DNA from: Moniliophthora roreri
Lineage: Eukaryota > Basidiomycota > Agaricomycetes > Agaricales > Marasmiaceae
Reading direction: 5' to 3'
DNA: 64,000 nucleotides
Assembly (NCBI GenBank): GCA_001466705.2
Contig: LATX02000057.1
Coordinates: forward strand, 603,427-667,426
Each line of letters opens with the position of its first letter. Position 1 is the first letter of the stretch. Positions 38,500-49,165 of the stretch are shown here, one piece after another. The position numbers and the translations under genes were made by a program. Under the pieces are notes generated by a model. That model did no database searches. It saw only the letters and a list, made by a program, of their open reading frames with translations, and had not been told where the DNA came from.

Positions 38500-39881
38500 A
38501 TGACCAGTGAACCTGTTAACAAGAAGAAGAGAGCTTCTCCTTCTGAAACTAAACCCCCCGCAGAAGGCGACCATCGTAAAAGGTTTGTCGCGTGCGTTCG
38601 TTGGAGCCCCGGTACTCATCTGAACTACAGGCGTCGCAACCGGACCACACAATCATGTCTCAACTGCCACACCTCAAAACGGATGGTGAGCATACCCTCC
38701 ATTCAGAAAGCTTTTAGCTGACGCCATCTTTAGTGTGACAGAAGGCGTCCGGCATGCTCTAGATGCACACAACTCGGTCTTGTGAGCTCCTTTCCTTCCT
38801 GCATTATCAATGCAACTCTGATTGTTATTGTTAACCCAGACTGGATTGTGTGTCTATGAAGTAGACGATCCTAGCCAACGTTCGGACCCTAACGATGAGA
38901 GCTCTAGGCTTCTCAAAAGGGTTGCCGAGCTTGAAGGTGTAATTCGAGAGGTAAGGGCAAACTTTTTTTACCTTCGCTTTCTGTCTGACACCTCTCTAAT
39001 CACAGTTGAAGAATAAACCGCATCCTCGTTGGGTACAGCCCCGAACAGACGGAACAAGTGATTGCGGTTCACCAAAAGAAACATGTAAACCCTCGGATAC
39101 TGTCGCCTCCGCCAAGTCCCCTTCATCCGCCTCGTCCTCGTATGGTGGTGATGGTGTTGCAGAATCAACGCCTGGGACTATGCTGCAAATCTCCCGCTAT
39201 AGTTCATCTCCCCTCAGTTCTCCTTCTCCGACAATCACTCCCGCGAGCGAGTCACCGCCCGGAAACATTCTCATCAATCCCACTGACCTCGAGCTCTCTT
39301 CGAGGATGGACCTGACAACACTATTCTCCCCTTATCCCCCGTTACCGAGCTACGACGATAATTGCTTCGGTACCCTTCCAAACGACCCTCTGTTCTATGA
39401 TCCTATGGTTGACAAGACTCCAAATACACGGTGTAGCTGTCTGACAGATGCCGAGAGTTACAACGCTCTCCTTGAACTCTCTCTACGGCTGCGCAAGGCA
39501 ACTCAGGTCCTGGGGCAGTCCCGTCATCATCGAATGGGGTCTCAGTGCGCCCTAAACCAACGTATCGCCGAACTTGACGTCTACACGAGGTGAGTAACAC
39601 AAATAATTCTATAATCATAGCCACTGACAAATTTCCACAGCAACAAACTCACGTCAATAGATTCTATGACACATATGAATACTAGGGCTTGTCCGCCGTC
39701 GTACTTGCACGACAAACGGACGAATGACTATGGGCAGAAGATGGCACAGCAGGCTTCCAGTGTGTCGCCACATATGATACCAGATGTGGGACATCAATGG
39801 GATCTGATGAGTATGAGCTCGGATGCGACACAGGATGCATTCATGACTTGGGAACCGACTTCGACTTCACATAGAAAATGA
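38500..39881 (+). CDS. Short Zn2Cys6 transcription factor
   Basis: Exons 38500-38582, 38631-38685, 38734-38781, 38840-38950, 39006-39589 and 39641-39881 give 373 aa. The zinc cluster, split over three exons, has spacing CX2CX6CX6CX2CX8C (SCLNCHTSKRMCDRRRPACS...C) with a basic flank RKRRRNRTT. A short coiled coil follows (SSRLLKRVAELEGVIRELKN). The rest is Ser/Pro/Thr-rich with a possible regulatory helix (SYNALLELSLRLRKATQVL). There is no fungal_trans domain, which is typical for small basidiomycete regulators. An upstream in-frame ATG at 38368 exists, but the sequence before 38500 is unlike its neighbours. Targets are unknown. Confidence 0.82.
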
Positions 39882-40236
39882 ATCGGTCAATTGAAACACG
39901 TATTGTTATGTATACTTATCTGTTGTTGCATACGTCGGTCCCACGTATTGAGAGTTCCATGTATAGATATACTTGGCATGTATAAGAAGCTGTTCGTTTA
40001 GATCTAGAAAAATTGGTGACGTCCTTGCAATCTAATTTCCACTGAACAATATTGCGACTCTAGTGACGGCCGCTGAATATAGCGATTCGGAAACCGATTG
40101 TCGCCGAAGATGTCTGTAACACGATAGCTCGACTGCGCACAGTATATTCGGTAGCAACAATCAGAACATGGACGAATTGCGATGTGAAGTATCACGTAAA
40201 TGGGTTCAGTTAGTGTGGCGACATTGCTCACTCACG
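39882..40236. other. Intergenic; possible 3' part of an LRR-like relic
   Basis: The minus strand at 40014-40135 is open after an acceptor-like gcgcag (SSYRVTDIFGDNRFPNRYIQ...) and could be the last exon of the relic to the right. Otherwise nothing is recognised. Confidence 0.25.
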
Positions 40237-40522
40237 GTTGGCACTCGAGAAGACAGATTTCATGATTCAAGGCCAAGACCTCCATGGAGAGCTGAAAGCT
40301 GTTGAGGTGCAGGTGCTTCATTGAGGGAGTCAAAGCATATATGGCAGTAAAGTTTGGTCGAAACTTTGGTAGCGCTTGAGCTCACACGATGCCAAGGCGA
40401 ATGCCACATTAGAAGAGTTACGCAGTGAGAACCTTCGGATGCGTTTTTGATGCCAAGGAATTTGAAGCCAGGAGTTCAGGTTCAAGTTGTTCGGAATTTT
40501 GCGAAAGAACTCGACGCAATTG
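40237..40522 (-). pseudogene. Relic of an F-box/LRR-like gene
   Basis: Two leucine-rich segments lie in sequence on the minus strand: QLRRVLSQNSEQLEPELLAS (from 40522, stop at 40418) and FTAIYALTPSMKHLHLNSFQ (about 40378 to 40237), the second ending at a good gtgagt donor. Between them are in-frame stops with no convincing intron. The LRR-like leucine spacing suggests an F-box protein family member, expanded in mushroom genomes. Similarity is by pattern only. Confidence 0.28.
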
Positions 40523-40850
40523 TGGACTATGGGATTAGTTCTCTTTCATAGTTGAATGTTGCGTCAATGAGCCCACGCCGATGGATTTCGGCCGTCGTGT
40601 TCAGTGGCGCAATTAGCTTGCTGCTTTGCATCCATCGGTGGAGATTTCTTTGATTCCGTTAATCATCTTCAACCGTTCTTATAACCAGAGTGTAGTGACG
40701 GGTAGAGACCCACGTACGCAATCCTATGTAAACGAGGTTTTTTGGCATACGTGACAGAATGTCACGCCTCATGTCACAGTCACAGAAATCACACAACCAG
40801 GACAATGATTTGTCATCACTGTAATTTGTCTTGTCTTCAACGTCGAAAGA
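40523..40850. promoter_or_regulatory. Upstream region of U2AF35
   Basis: This 328-bp gap precedes the U2AF35 start codon. Small ORFs on both strands here are shadows. No defined regulatory site was recognised. Confidence 0.35.
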
Positions 40851-41755
40851 ATGGCCTCCCATCTGGCAAGTATCGATTCCGTATTCTTTCCCAACAGAAC
40901 ATACTGATTATCCTTTGTTTATCAGGCAAATATTTTTGGGACAGAGCAGGACCGCGTCAATTGCTCATTCTACTACAAAGTAAAAACCATCCAAAAACTC
41001 GTGATTTTCAGCTCTACTTACCTTGGCATAGATTGGTGCTTGCCGCCACGGAGATAGGTGCTCTCGGAAGCATATCAGACCTCCGTTTTCCCAAACAATC
41101 CTTTTACCAAATGTATACCACAACCCGGCTCACGACCCTGTGTGCAAGCTGACCGAGAAGGAACTCCAAGAAGGTTTCGACGCCGTGTATGAGGATTTGT
41201 ATTGCGAGTTGGCAAAGTTTGGTCATCTTTTGGAACTACATGTCAGTAGTCCTATCATTCTAGAGACTCCTTATCTCACCAGGGCAATTGACAGGTTTGC
41301 GATAACGTGGGTGACCACTTGATTGGAAACGTCTATGCAAGATATGAATGGGAAACAGAGGCCCAAAATGCGGTAGACAATCTAAACGACAGGTGGTACG
41401 CAGGTACGCCAGCTCCAATCATCTTCCTCGTAAACCACGGCTAATCATAATCACAGGCCGGCCTCTTTACGCGGAATTGTCGCCAGTGACGGATTTCCGT
41501 GAAGCATGTTGTCGTCAAAATGAGAATGGCGAATGTAATCGAGGCGGCTTTTGTAACTTCATGCACCTTCGCTTAGCATCCAAGGAACTTGTCGATTCCT
41601 TACGCGTCGGTCAAAGGCTGGAGAGAAGGTTGCATCCGCCAGCAACTCAAGGTGGTGGTGGATGGGAACCCGGCAAGAGAGAAGGTGCAAGAGGGCGTAG
41701 TGCGAGTCCCAGGCGAGGTGGAGGATCTGGTGAGGATCGCTGGACCCGAAAGTAA
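40851..41755 (+). CDS. U2AF1: U2AF small subunit (U2AF35)
   Basis: U2AF35 recognises the AG at 3' splice sites as part of the U2AF heterodimer. Exons 40851-40865, 40926-40979, 41032-41241, 41295-41403 and 41457-41755 give 228 aa. The start MASHLANIFGTEQDRVNCSF aligns to the family. Zinc finger 1 is CX8CX5CX3H ([20 protein letters not shown]), the UHM/RRM core includes ELAKFGHLLELHVCDNVGDH and GNVYARYEWETEAQNAVDNL, and zinc finger 2 is CX7CX5CX3H (CRQNENGECNRGGFCNFMH). The C-tail is Gly/Arg-rich with few RS pairs. Intron 1 follows only five codons and begins gcaagt (GC donor); the GT two bases further on would break the frame. Identification is certain. Confidence 0.96.
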
Positions 41756-41914
41756 TCGCGGTCCGGTGGACATGTACTATCAAACATGTATGCTATTTAG
41801 CAAGGGCAATTCAGCGCTGCTATTGGTACGGGAATACTTCGGTGTACAACGAATTCAATTCTTTTTGTACAGTTTATGTACTGACTTGGAACCTGCCAAG
41901 TCAGGCCCGTGGCA

Positions 41915-43202
41915 TTAGACTTTAAACGCTCGCTTCTCGTCCATGTACAGAGGGATATTGCCAACCACACTCATACGTGGAAGTCCAGGCTCTGCTTTGT
42001 ACGGATAATAATAGCTTGCATCTGCATCCAAAGGGCCATTGATGTACGAGGGCAAATAGGCATTCGGATGGAAGGAGGTGGGGGCAACACCAGCCGGTAG
42101 ACCAATAAGGAGGACCTGAGCGATAGATTTCAACATTGCTCTAAGAACGAAGTGTATGGAATCAACGTACAATCCCATCTCTGAATACTCCAGGACTCTT
42201 AACAGTCCAGTGGCACGCGACATTCTGCCCGAATTCAACTCGATCAGCTTTAGTCCACTTTTGTGCCAAAGCATTTAGATGACGATGGCCCTGGGACGCA
42301 GATCAACAAACGGATGGAAGAAACTGTGAAACAACACACGATGTACTTCCATGTCGCAATCGGAATCAAAAACAGAAGCAAGGTTCCCAGAAACGTGCTG
42401 AAAAGTATCGCCTAACTCCCCGTTAAGCAAAGTAGCTGCGAAAAGGTTCGACGGCTCACGTTAACCTGCACAATCATGTTAGTTTGGAAGATATCGACAA
42501 GGAGCGGCAACTTACTTTAGCCAGACTCGTAGTTGTAATGAATCCTTCCTGATCTCGAGTTATAATAGCGGAACGAACGATTGGTTGGAGGGCGACGGGA
42601 ATGACGACAAGCGAACTGATCACGATGTTCAGATTGGACGTAGAACCAATAAAGTTATAGGATGTACACCAAAGCAATAAAAAACCAGATTCGTTCAAAC
42701 CATGGTTTGGAGTATCGAGCTGATGCGTGAAGTACGGCCCCGATACGTACTTCCCATGTAGCGACAGTGATCTCAATCAAGAATCAGTATCACGGAATTT
42801 CTGGGCGAAAGAATGAAAAGAAAAACGGACCTGGTTCTGAAGCTCAAAGGGTACTGTCGACGGCGGTGCTTGTGCCGGAGAGAGATGCTGTCGGTACATT
42901 CAAAACTCACTACACTCATCCGCAATACAAGAATGAATCGTACCAAGATAATCTCGCTCCCTTTTCTCTGAGCACCGGACTTGACGAACATGACCTATCA
43001 GTCTGAATGAAAAGATAAAAGTACAAGAAGCTAGCTTTATCGCGCAGAAAGATGGAAACAGGAGAGGTATCCACCAGGGACTGAGGGAAAGGAAACAGGA
43101 AAAGGTTCTACAAGACCACAATTTGAACGTGGCGGCTATTCTGAGTGTCGTAATAGCAACGGTGGACAAAACAGTATGGCAACCGGGTATCGCTTCTGAC
43201 AC
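41915..43202 (-). pseudogene. Multi-pass membrane protein fragments, probably degenerate
   Basis: Minus-strand open segments at 42776-42474 and 42274-41915 contain several hydrophobic stretches (SNLNIVISSLVVIPVALQPI; ILFSTFLGTLLLFLIPIATW near 42410-42350; SIHFVLRAMLKSIAQVLLIG) and a soluble tail (SFHPNAYLPSYINGPLD). The order resembles the many seven-TM integral membrane proteins of mushrooms, whose last helix is followed by a polar tail. I could not find borders that join all segments; stops interrupt 42470-42280 and the 5' part (43202-42780) is not clearly coding. It may be a real intron-rich gene that I failed to resolve. Confidence 0.3.
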
Positions 43203-43230
43203 TATTTATATACTAAGAAACGAGTACCCT

Positions 43231-44614
43231 CTACAACGTAAAGTTGCCCATTTTGCCGATGGGCAGTCGGTACACTGGCAAGGTAAAATATTGACGCGTC
43301 CGTCCCCAACGATCTTCACCCCCGTCATCGCTTACATCTACATCGTGCCAGCACAGGTCTACACCGATTTCAGCAAGATGGACTTCTGAAAGATGAGTGT
43401 AGACGTCGTAAAAGAGAGCATCTGTCAAAAGACCTCAACTTGAATATATGTTCGTGGAGGAGGCAGACATACTCGTAGCGCCCAAGCCGTTGAAAAAGCT
43501 GAATCGAGACTCCGGACCTGACAGTAAATCCGGCAAAAGTTCGAAGAATTGATGCAAGTCGCTATAATTCTCTGAAAAGGTATCGGTGTAAATGACATCG
43601 AACCCTCCCATTGCCATGAGATCCTCCACTGCATCCTGCCTGTCGAGTTTGATTTCAGTGTATGTCTGGACTGAAATGATCGACCTACCATTTCCCCTCT
43701 ATGATCCTCACGCCCGATTTATCATACCACCCACCATCCTTCATGTGTTGAAGCACGTCCGGATGTGGCTCAACAATGCAATGTAGCGCGGGAGTAGATG
43801 ATAGATTCTGAAATAGAGTATCGATCTGTTTTACCATCAAGGACCATTCTGATAACGCGGAATTATGGGCACTTACAATACCCAGCCCGTGGCCGACGTT
43901 CAACACTCGGAGGCTGCCTGCGCTTGGATGGCCTTCACAAAGCAACCTCGTTGTTTTCTCCATGATCCCCCGTTCCCAAGCCATCATGACCCCGATTTCA
44001 TCAGCACCCGCCTTGACGGTGCAGATCTCCTGTCCGTGTTCATCAATCGTGAAGATAAGCTTTGAGTTCAAAAAAGTATCAGTTGACGCTGCTGCGCTGG
44101 CATCATCACCACGAATGATCAGAGATGATGGGGGATCTGGTGTAGATTTTGAAGACAGCAAGTTGAGAAGCAACTCTAGATCATGCTAACACTTGGTGAA
44201 CGTTCTGAGAGGATACATACCAATTTCTTACCGCTTCTCAGCCCATAGTCACGTATCAAAGTATAGATAGTCTTATTGTTGAATGATAAAGCGATATCGC
44301 CTGCCGTGTTGTTCAGGTAGTCAACTATCAGGTCTTGGTATTAGTATTACGAGCTGGTTCAAAATGTAGACCACGTACCTACCCGAATTCCATACCGCGC
44401 CTTCTTTGATCAACAGTCTAACAAGATCCTCATTTTGCATGTACGCCGCAGCGTGTAACGGACTGAGGCCTTCGCATTCGCTAGAATACCACAGCGGGGC
44501 TCCGTTCTTGATTAAGATCACCAATTGGGAGAAAGGCTCGTCTTGTAGAATCATCGAGACCAAGTTTTCCCCAAGCTCTGTTAATTTTTCCACGTCTTCT
44601 GAGGTAGCATCCAT
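43231..44614 (-). CDS. RMT2: Protein arginine N-methyltransferase 2 (Rmt2)
   Basis: Rmt2 is a fungal delta-N-arginine methyltransferase that modifies ribosomal protein L12. The first exon carries an ankyrin repeat ([20 protein letters not shown]) as in yeast Rmt2. The middle exons give [38 protein letters not shown], the SAM-binding motif [10 protein letters not shown] and post-I acidic block [14 protein letters not shown]. Then follow [29 protein letters not shown] and the C-terminal LCWHDVDVS...[12 protein letters not shown]. About seven exons are joined by 50-60-nt introns. Its C-terminal stop abuts the membrane-protein fragments. The ankyrin plus methyltransferase arrangement is diagnostic. 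Confidence 0.92.
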
Positions 44615-45036
44615 GCCTGAAGTGGGTTGAAGGCTCGCGAAGGTGAGTGTTGGGGAGGAGATGAAAATAAATGTTTCCCACGCCTAAATTGTTTTAGTAC
44701 CCACATACCTGTGAGTTGCGAACGAACTGACTGCGCAGGTACCGACGACCCGTCTAACATCTAACCTCGAAACATAGAACCGGGGGTAAGGTAAACTGTC
44801 ATAATTGCGTTCCTCGAGCATTCCGCGGATCTCTCATGGTGCTACATTTGGTCGAGGGCGTTTATTGATGATGTTGTCCCGCGCGAATATACCATATCAG
44901 CCTGCTTGGAGTAGCAGGTTTGTCAGAAAACAAAATGGGTGTGAAGAAACGAGAGTCGAATGGTATTGGATTCCCACAGATTAGCATACACACAGTCAAT
45001 ATTACAGAGCGTTCAGGCGCTCAATCCTCATTCTCT
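44615..45036. promoter_or_regulatory. RMT2 upstream region / LPMO 3' flank
   Basis: This 422-bp interval lies between two minus-strand genes. It must hold the RMT2 promoter and the LPMO 3' UTR. Nothing else is recognised. Confidence 0.35.
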
Positions 45037-46267
45037 TCATCCCCTAAACACTGGAGGTCCGGGTATTTGGTAAGTGGTTTGACCACGATTTTCTGCAGCA
45101 TAGATATCGATGATTACCCCGGGGTCAGATCTGTGTGGACCATCGTATCAATGTAACACATCGAAATAGCTTAAGGGTGATACTCGACTGACCGTGAGTA
45201 GCCACCTGGAAACTTCACAGTGCTGTTAGGCACAGCGTTCCCTTCACCTGCAACTTTCAGCTGCGCACAGTTCGGATAAAATTGAGGTATGTTGGAAGTG
45301 TGAATAGCTATCAACTGATAACAAGCTTCAGTAGGTATCCAATCAACACATCTGAAGATCTCGACTCAAACTCACCTCGTGTCTTAACATATACTCTCCT
45401 GCGCGTAGTGAGGCAGGAATGACCGTAGTCCTTTAAATCCGTGAATCCGTCAGTAAGCAACGGGTACATTTCCAAGGGGAAAAGTAGATGATACCAAGAA
45501 TTGTTATTTGAAACTAGCTGGCCTTGGGCCCAGAGCCCGTCCACTAGGTTGCCGGTGATTAAACCTGCCTCGTCGATTTTGAACTTGGCCAACGATCAGT
45601 CTACATCCCAGATCAATTTGCAACTCGAGCTTACCCAATCAAGAGACGCTGCATCGGCAGTAGAGCAAGGGCCTGGACACTGCGCCATGTACACCAAAAC
45701 TGGCTAGAAGGAGTAAAATTCAGTTGTTCGTTCATTGATCTAAAGAGACCACACTGACACCGATGGTATGAGGCCAAGGATTCCAGAATGCAGTTACTGA
45801 ACTACCAGCTGGAAGAAACTCAATTAGGGAGCAGTGGACGGACATAGCGTAGACTCACCGGCTACTGTCGCAGAAAGTTGTTGACCTAAAGGAGCACCGT
45901 TGATGTTACATGCCAACTGGGCGTGTGTAGGATTAGTGATTGGATTATAGGAATCCCATTCGCGCTTTGGTAAATGATTGAGTGTGATCCATGAATAACG
46001 AGTAGCGTAAAGAACATACCTGAATCGAGGTTTGTCCCGAAGGCGACAGATACGGCGAATATCTGCGGTACGTATATTCAGCATTGGTGGCCAATGGATT
46101 ACTTGGATCTTACCCGGTATACCACGCATTGTCAAACTTGTAGGAGAGGACACCCCCGTGAGCGTTTACCTGTCACATTAGTTTAGAATGCATCATGAAG
46201 CCATTCGAAGCCCACTCACCTCAGAGGAAATCGCAGCCAGTGAGAAAAGCGCCAAAAAGCCGAACAT
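45037..46267 (-). CDS. AA9 lytic polysaccharide monooxygenase (secreted)
   Basis: AA9 enzymes (formerly GH61) are secreted copper enzymes that oxidatively cleave cellulose or other plant glucans. Ten exons: 46267-46220, 46169-46114, 46062-46020, 45964-45859, 45808-45759, 45703-45635, 45583-45495, 45430-45376, 45314-45193 and 45130-45037 (243 aa). The signal peptide MFGFLALFSLAAISSEVNA is followed directly by His20, the N-terminal copper ligand (HGGVLSYKF). The second histidine-brace residue is in FWNPWPHTIGPV. The axial tyrosine lies in PQFYPNCAQLKV, and LRHELIAIH and YQIPGPPVF are family landmarks. There is no cellulose-binding module. This indicates a lignocellulose-degrading lifestyle. Confidence 0.93.
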
Positions 46268-46828
46268 GTCTGGATTCGTAGTGAGTGTTCTGCATCCTTC
46301 AAGCTCTTTAAAGGCCCTTGAAATGAAGGTTAAAAATATCCGTGATGAAGCCATAGACGAGTGCGAGCATCGTTAAAGGCGAATAGGGGGAATGTTCGGA
46401 CAGACGGAGTACAGTCGGAGAGAAACTGAATTGGATGATGCCTGAAAATCCTCCGTGGCGTGGCCAACAGATTTCTAAACATAGGAAAACAGTATGGCGT
46501 CCAGATACAGCAAGATATTCCAACATGGTCTTCGTCAAAATCTGAAGGAGATTGAGCTGTGTAGGTAGCATTGTGCTTAGATTAGGCTAACTCGACACAT
46601 GGATGGAGCTGGAATTAGCACCAGCCATATGCAAGGCTACTAGATTGAAGCTGCTGACTCGTTGGTCGAAAGGATCTCGGCCAAATGTCCGTTGATTAGG
46701 CACGGGTTAGACAGAGGGAGACGAATGCAATCCGATGTAACGCAATGCGAGGATATTATACAATGGATCTACAGGAAGGAATTCAACAGGATAAGGTCAA
46801 AGAAGTAGACGACGCACACATCTCGATA
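46268..46828. promoter_or_regulatory. LPMO upstream region
   Basis: 561 bp upstream of the LPMO start and downstream of PRKRIP1. AA9 genes are usually induced by cellulose and repressed by glucose, but I did not identify a convincing regulator site. Confidence 0.35.
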
Positions 46829-47529
46829 TCAGTCGTCATGTATCGTTACCCGTGATTCCTCTGCAACGTTTTCGGGTACGCCAACGACTGCTGTCGGATG
46901 TACACTTCCCGTGTCAGGAGAGGTAGACTCTGGTTGAGGCCCACCGCTATCCTCGCCGTCGTCATCCTCTCCCGGTCGTTTGAAAACAAGTTCTTTTCCA
47001 TTGATCAATCGACGCTTCTTGAGTGGTGCATCACTTCCTGCGACTTCAGCTTTCCCCTCTCCCGTGGTACTAGCCTCTTTCGCCGCTCTAGACCTTTCCT
47101 TCTTCTTTTGTCTCTTTGCCCGATTTTTGGCAGTTTTGGCTTCTGAAGCAGCCTCCGCTTCTGCCCTGCGTTGCTCAAACTCGGCAGCTTCAGCCTCCTG
47201 ATTGAAGGTCAGGGGAGTTCGGATTTAACATGGCCTGACAGACGCACCCTCCGTGATTCTTCCTCAAGTAAATTCAACCTCTCATACTCCCTCCGTCTAC
47301 TCGCTTTATACACGTGAAACTCGCCGCTCCCAGCGCCGGCACTCGAGCCTTGAACATTCTTCATCATTTCTCGAGCGGGTCTAATCGTCTTTTCCTTCGG
47401 AGGTGGAGGTACATGAGCAGGTTTTGACGGGTCTTTTAAGAGTTTTTCGAGCTGTGCCTTCTGGCGTTCGACAGCCGTGAGGACGTGGTGATTGGCTGGC
47501 TTGGATGATTCGGATTCTGGGGGAGACAT
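46829..47529 (-). CDS. PRKRIP1 homologue (DUF1168), spliceosome-associated
   Basis: PRKRIP1 is a small basic coiled-coil protein present in the post-catalytic spliceosome. Exons 47529-47248 and 47197-46829 give 216 aa, with an intron gtgcgt...cag between REAEAAE-encoding halves. The N-terminal block VERQKAQLEKLLKDPSKPAH and REMMKNVQGSSAGAGSGEFH are the DUF1168 signature, followed by VYKASRRREYERLNLLEEE. A long Lys/Arg/Glu-rich helix (RAKRQKKKERSRAAKEA) and an acidic C-tail (GEDDDGEDSG) complete it. Plus-strand ORFs over this locus are shadows. The identification is strong. Confidence 0.92.
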
Positions 47530-47645
47530 GGTCGTCGCGGAGAAACGAGTCGTGAGAAAGCAAGCGCGACCACCTCCAAAATTGACTTAGTTTCCATCGA
47601 CTCTGAAGACATGGTGTAGTAGCATAAGATATAGATACAAGGATG

Positions 47646-48689
47646 TCAGTAGTTACGAGTGCTATGCCTATTAATGATATATTGTCCAAGGAGGTTCTTC
47701 TTCAGCTGCTGATGATCTCGTCTTTTGCGAATTTCTTCTGTAGCCTCGGTCCAAAATCCCTGGTGAGTCGACATACATGCACTCCGCCACTGCTCTACAG
47801 CCGATTTCGGTGCCCGCCTCACCACAACTCTAATGTCAAGTTCTGATGTAAGATCCCTCGACCACATGCAGAAACCTTCATTGGAGAGGTCTGTAATCTG
47901 CACGAGGATAAGCACGAGGTGCGAGTTATGCTCTAGCATGTGGTCGATAACAGATCGCAGCGAATGAAACCCCGTTAGTGCCTTAGTCGGCAGACTGAGC
48001 GCAAGGTACGTCAAGTCAGGAAGGTGATCGTGGAGGTCAGATAATGATGAAAGAGCTTGACGCGATGCAAGCTGAACATGAAGATGTGTGACATGAGGAG
48101 ACAGTGCGGAGAAGGGTATGCCATCTCGGCACGAGATGCCCAATAAATGACGCTCGACTACGGGCTTCGTTGGACTCTGTGTATATTGGCGAGTAGTAGC
48201 TGTTTGCTGAGGAAAAGGGATGCCACACGCGAGGCTTTCAAGATTCGAACACTGTGTGATAATGTCCTGTACCAAATTGATGGGGCCGAGAGCCATAATA
48301 CCCAAGTGCTTCACCCGCCTGGCGACAGGAAACCTGACCGCGAGTCTGGAATTCGGACGAGATGACGACCTCACCGAAAACTGAAATTGCTTCACTGCAG
48401 CGACAGAGCGAAGGAGAACAGTCTCATAAATCGCGGAAAGACTCCAAGAGCGGGTCGCAGAAGAGACGAGAGTAAGTGCTGGAGGGCAATGATACTTTAG
48501 GGACACTCATATGTATATTCGCAGTACGCACCCAGTGCTGTTGGGCGAGAGGAGTACGATGCAAATTCCACGATTTCTCTGGGGATAGGTCCGTCAGAAT
48601 GGGCGAGTCCACGAGTTCAAATATCCCCACCTGAAGATATCGATTGGCAAGGGAGGAAATTCAATTTGTGAGTGGTCATTATTGGCCAT
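47646..48689 (-). CDS. F-box-like protein
   Basis: Exons 48689-48631, 48578-48532 and 48478-47646 give 312 aa. The N-terminus reads FPPLPIDIFREIVEFASYSS and, across the second intron, TALALTLVSSATRSWSLSAI, the F-box-like pattern L-P-x-x-I-F-x-x-I-V common to the large mushroom F-box families that recruit substrates to SCF ubiquitin ligases. The remainder has leucine-rich segments (VKHLGIMALGPINLVQDIIT; VTHLHVQLAS; LPDLTYLALSLPT) without a regular repeat, as is typical. Substrate is unknown. Without the tentative first two exons the long exon alone would lack a start consistent with the family. Confidence 0.68.
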
Positions 48690-49165
48690 GGCGAAGAGCA
48701 GGGTGCTTACCGTGACTTCACTGAGGATCTCTTATAAGGAATTCCTTCCATGAGATCAGAACGTCACTGTGGAGTGGGTGCATGGAGCCGCTTTGCACGA
48801 TGAAAGTCAGATAAAGTTGAAAACGCGCATCTTACGCCCTTCTCCTCCTACAAAAACTTTCTATCTTTTATGTTATCCTATATTCATACCTTTTTGGCGG
48901 TTACAAAGGCCAAGCTTTGCAGAAATTGAGCCAACTGAGTTGAAGTAACAACCAGTTGGAAGATCAAGGCATCAACTTTTCGCCGGCAGGGACGCATTCA
49001 GGGGTACTGACATCATGCATCATGAGCGAACAGGGGATTAAGCAAGTGTCACGGTCACACAAGCAACGTGATGTTCGTCACATAACCACCCATGCGCTCA
49101 ACACAAGCTGTTACAAGCTGTAGGCGAATCTGGCCCCCAGAAAATCGATATAGCGCGTTCAATAC
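48690..49165. other. Intergenic, nothing recognised
   Basis: About 480 bp between two divergent genes. It contains a short direct repeat catcatgcatcatgagc near 49012-49027 and no supported coding sequence. Confidence 0.35.
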
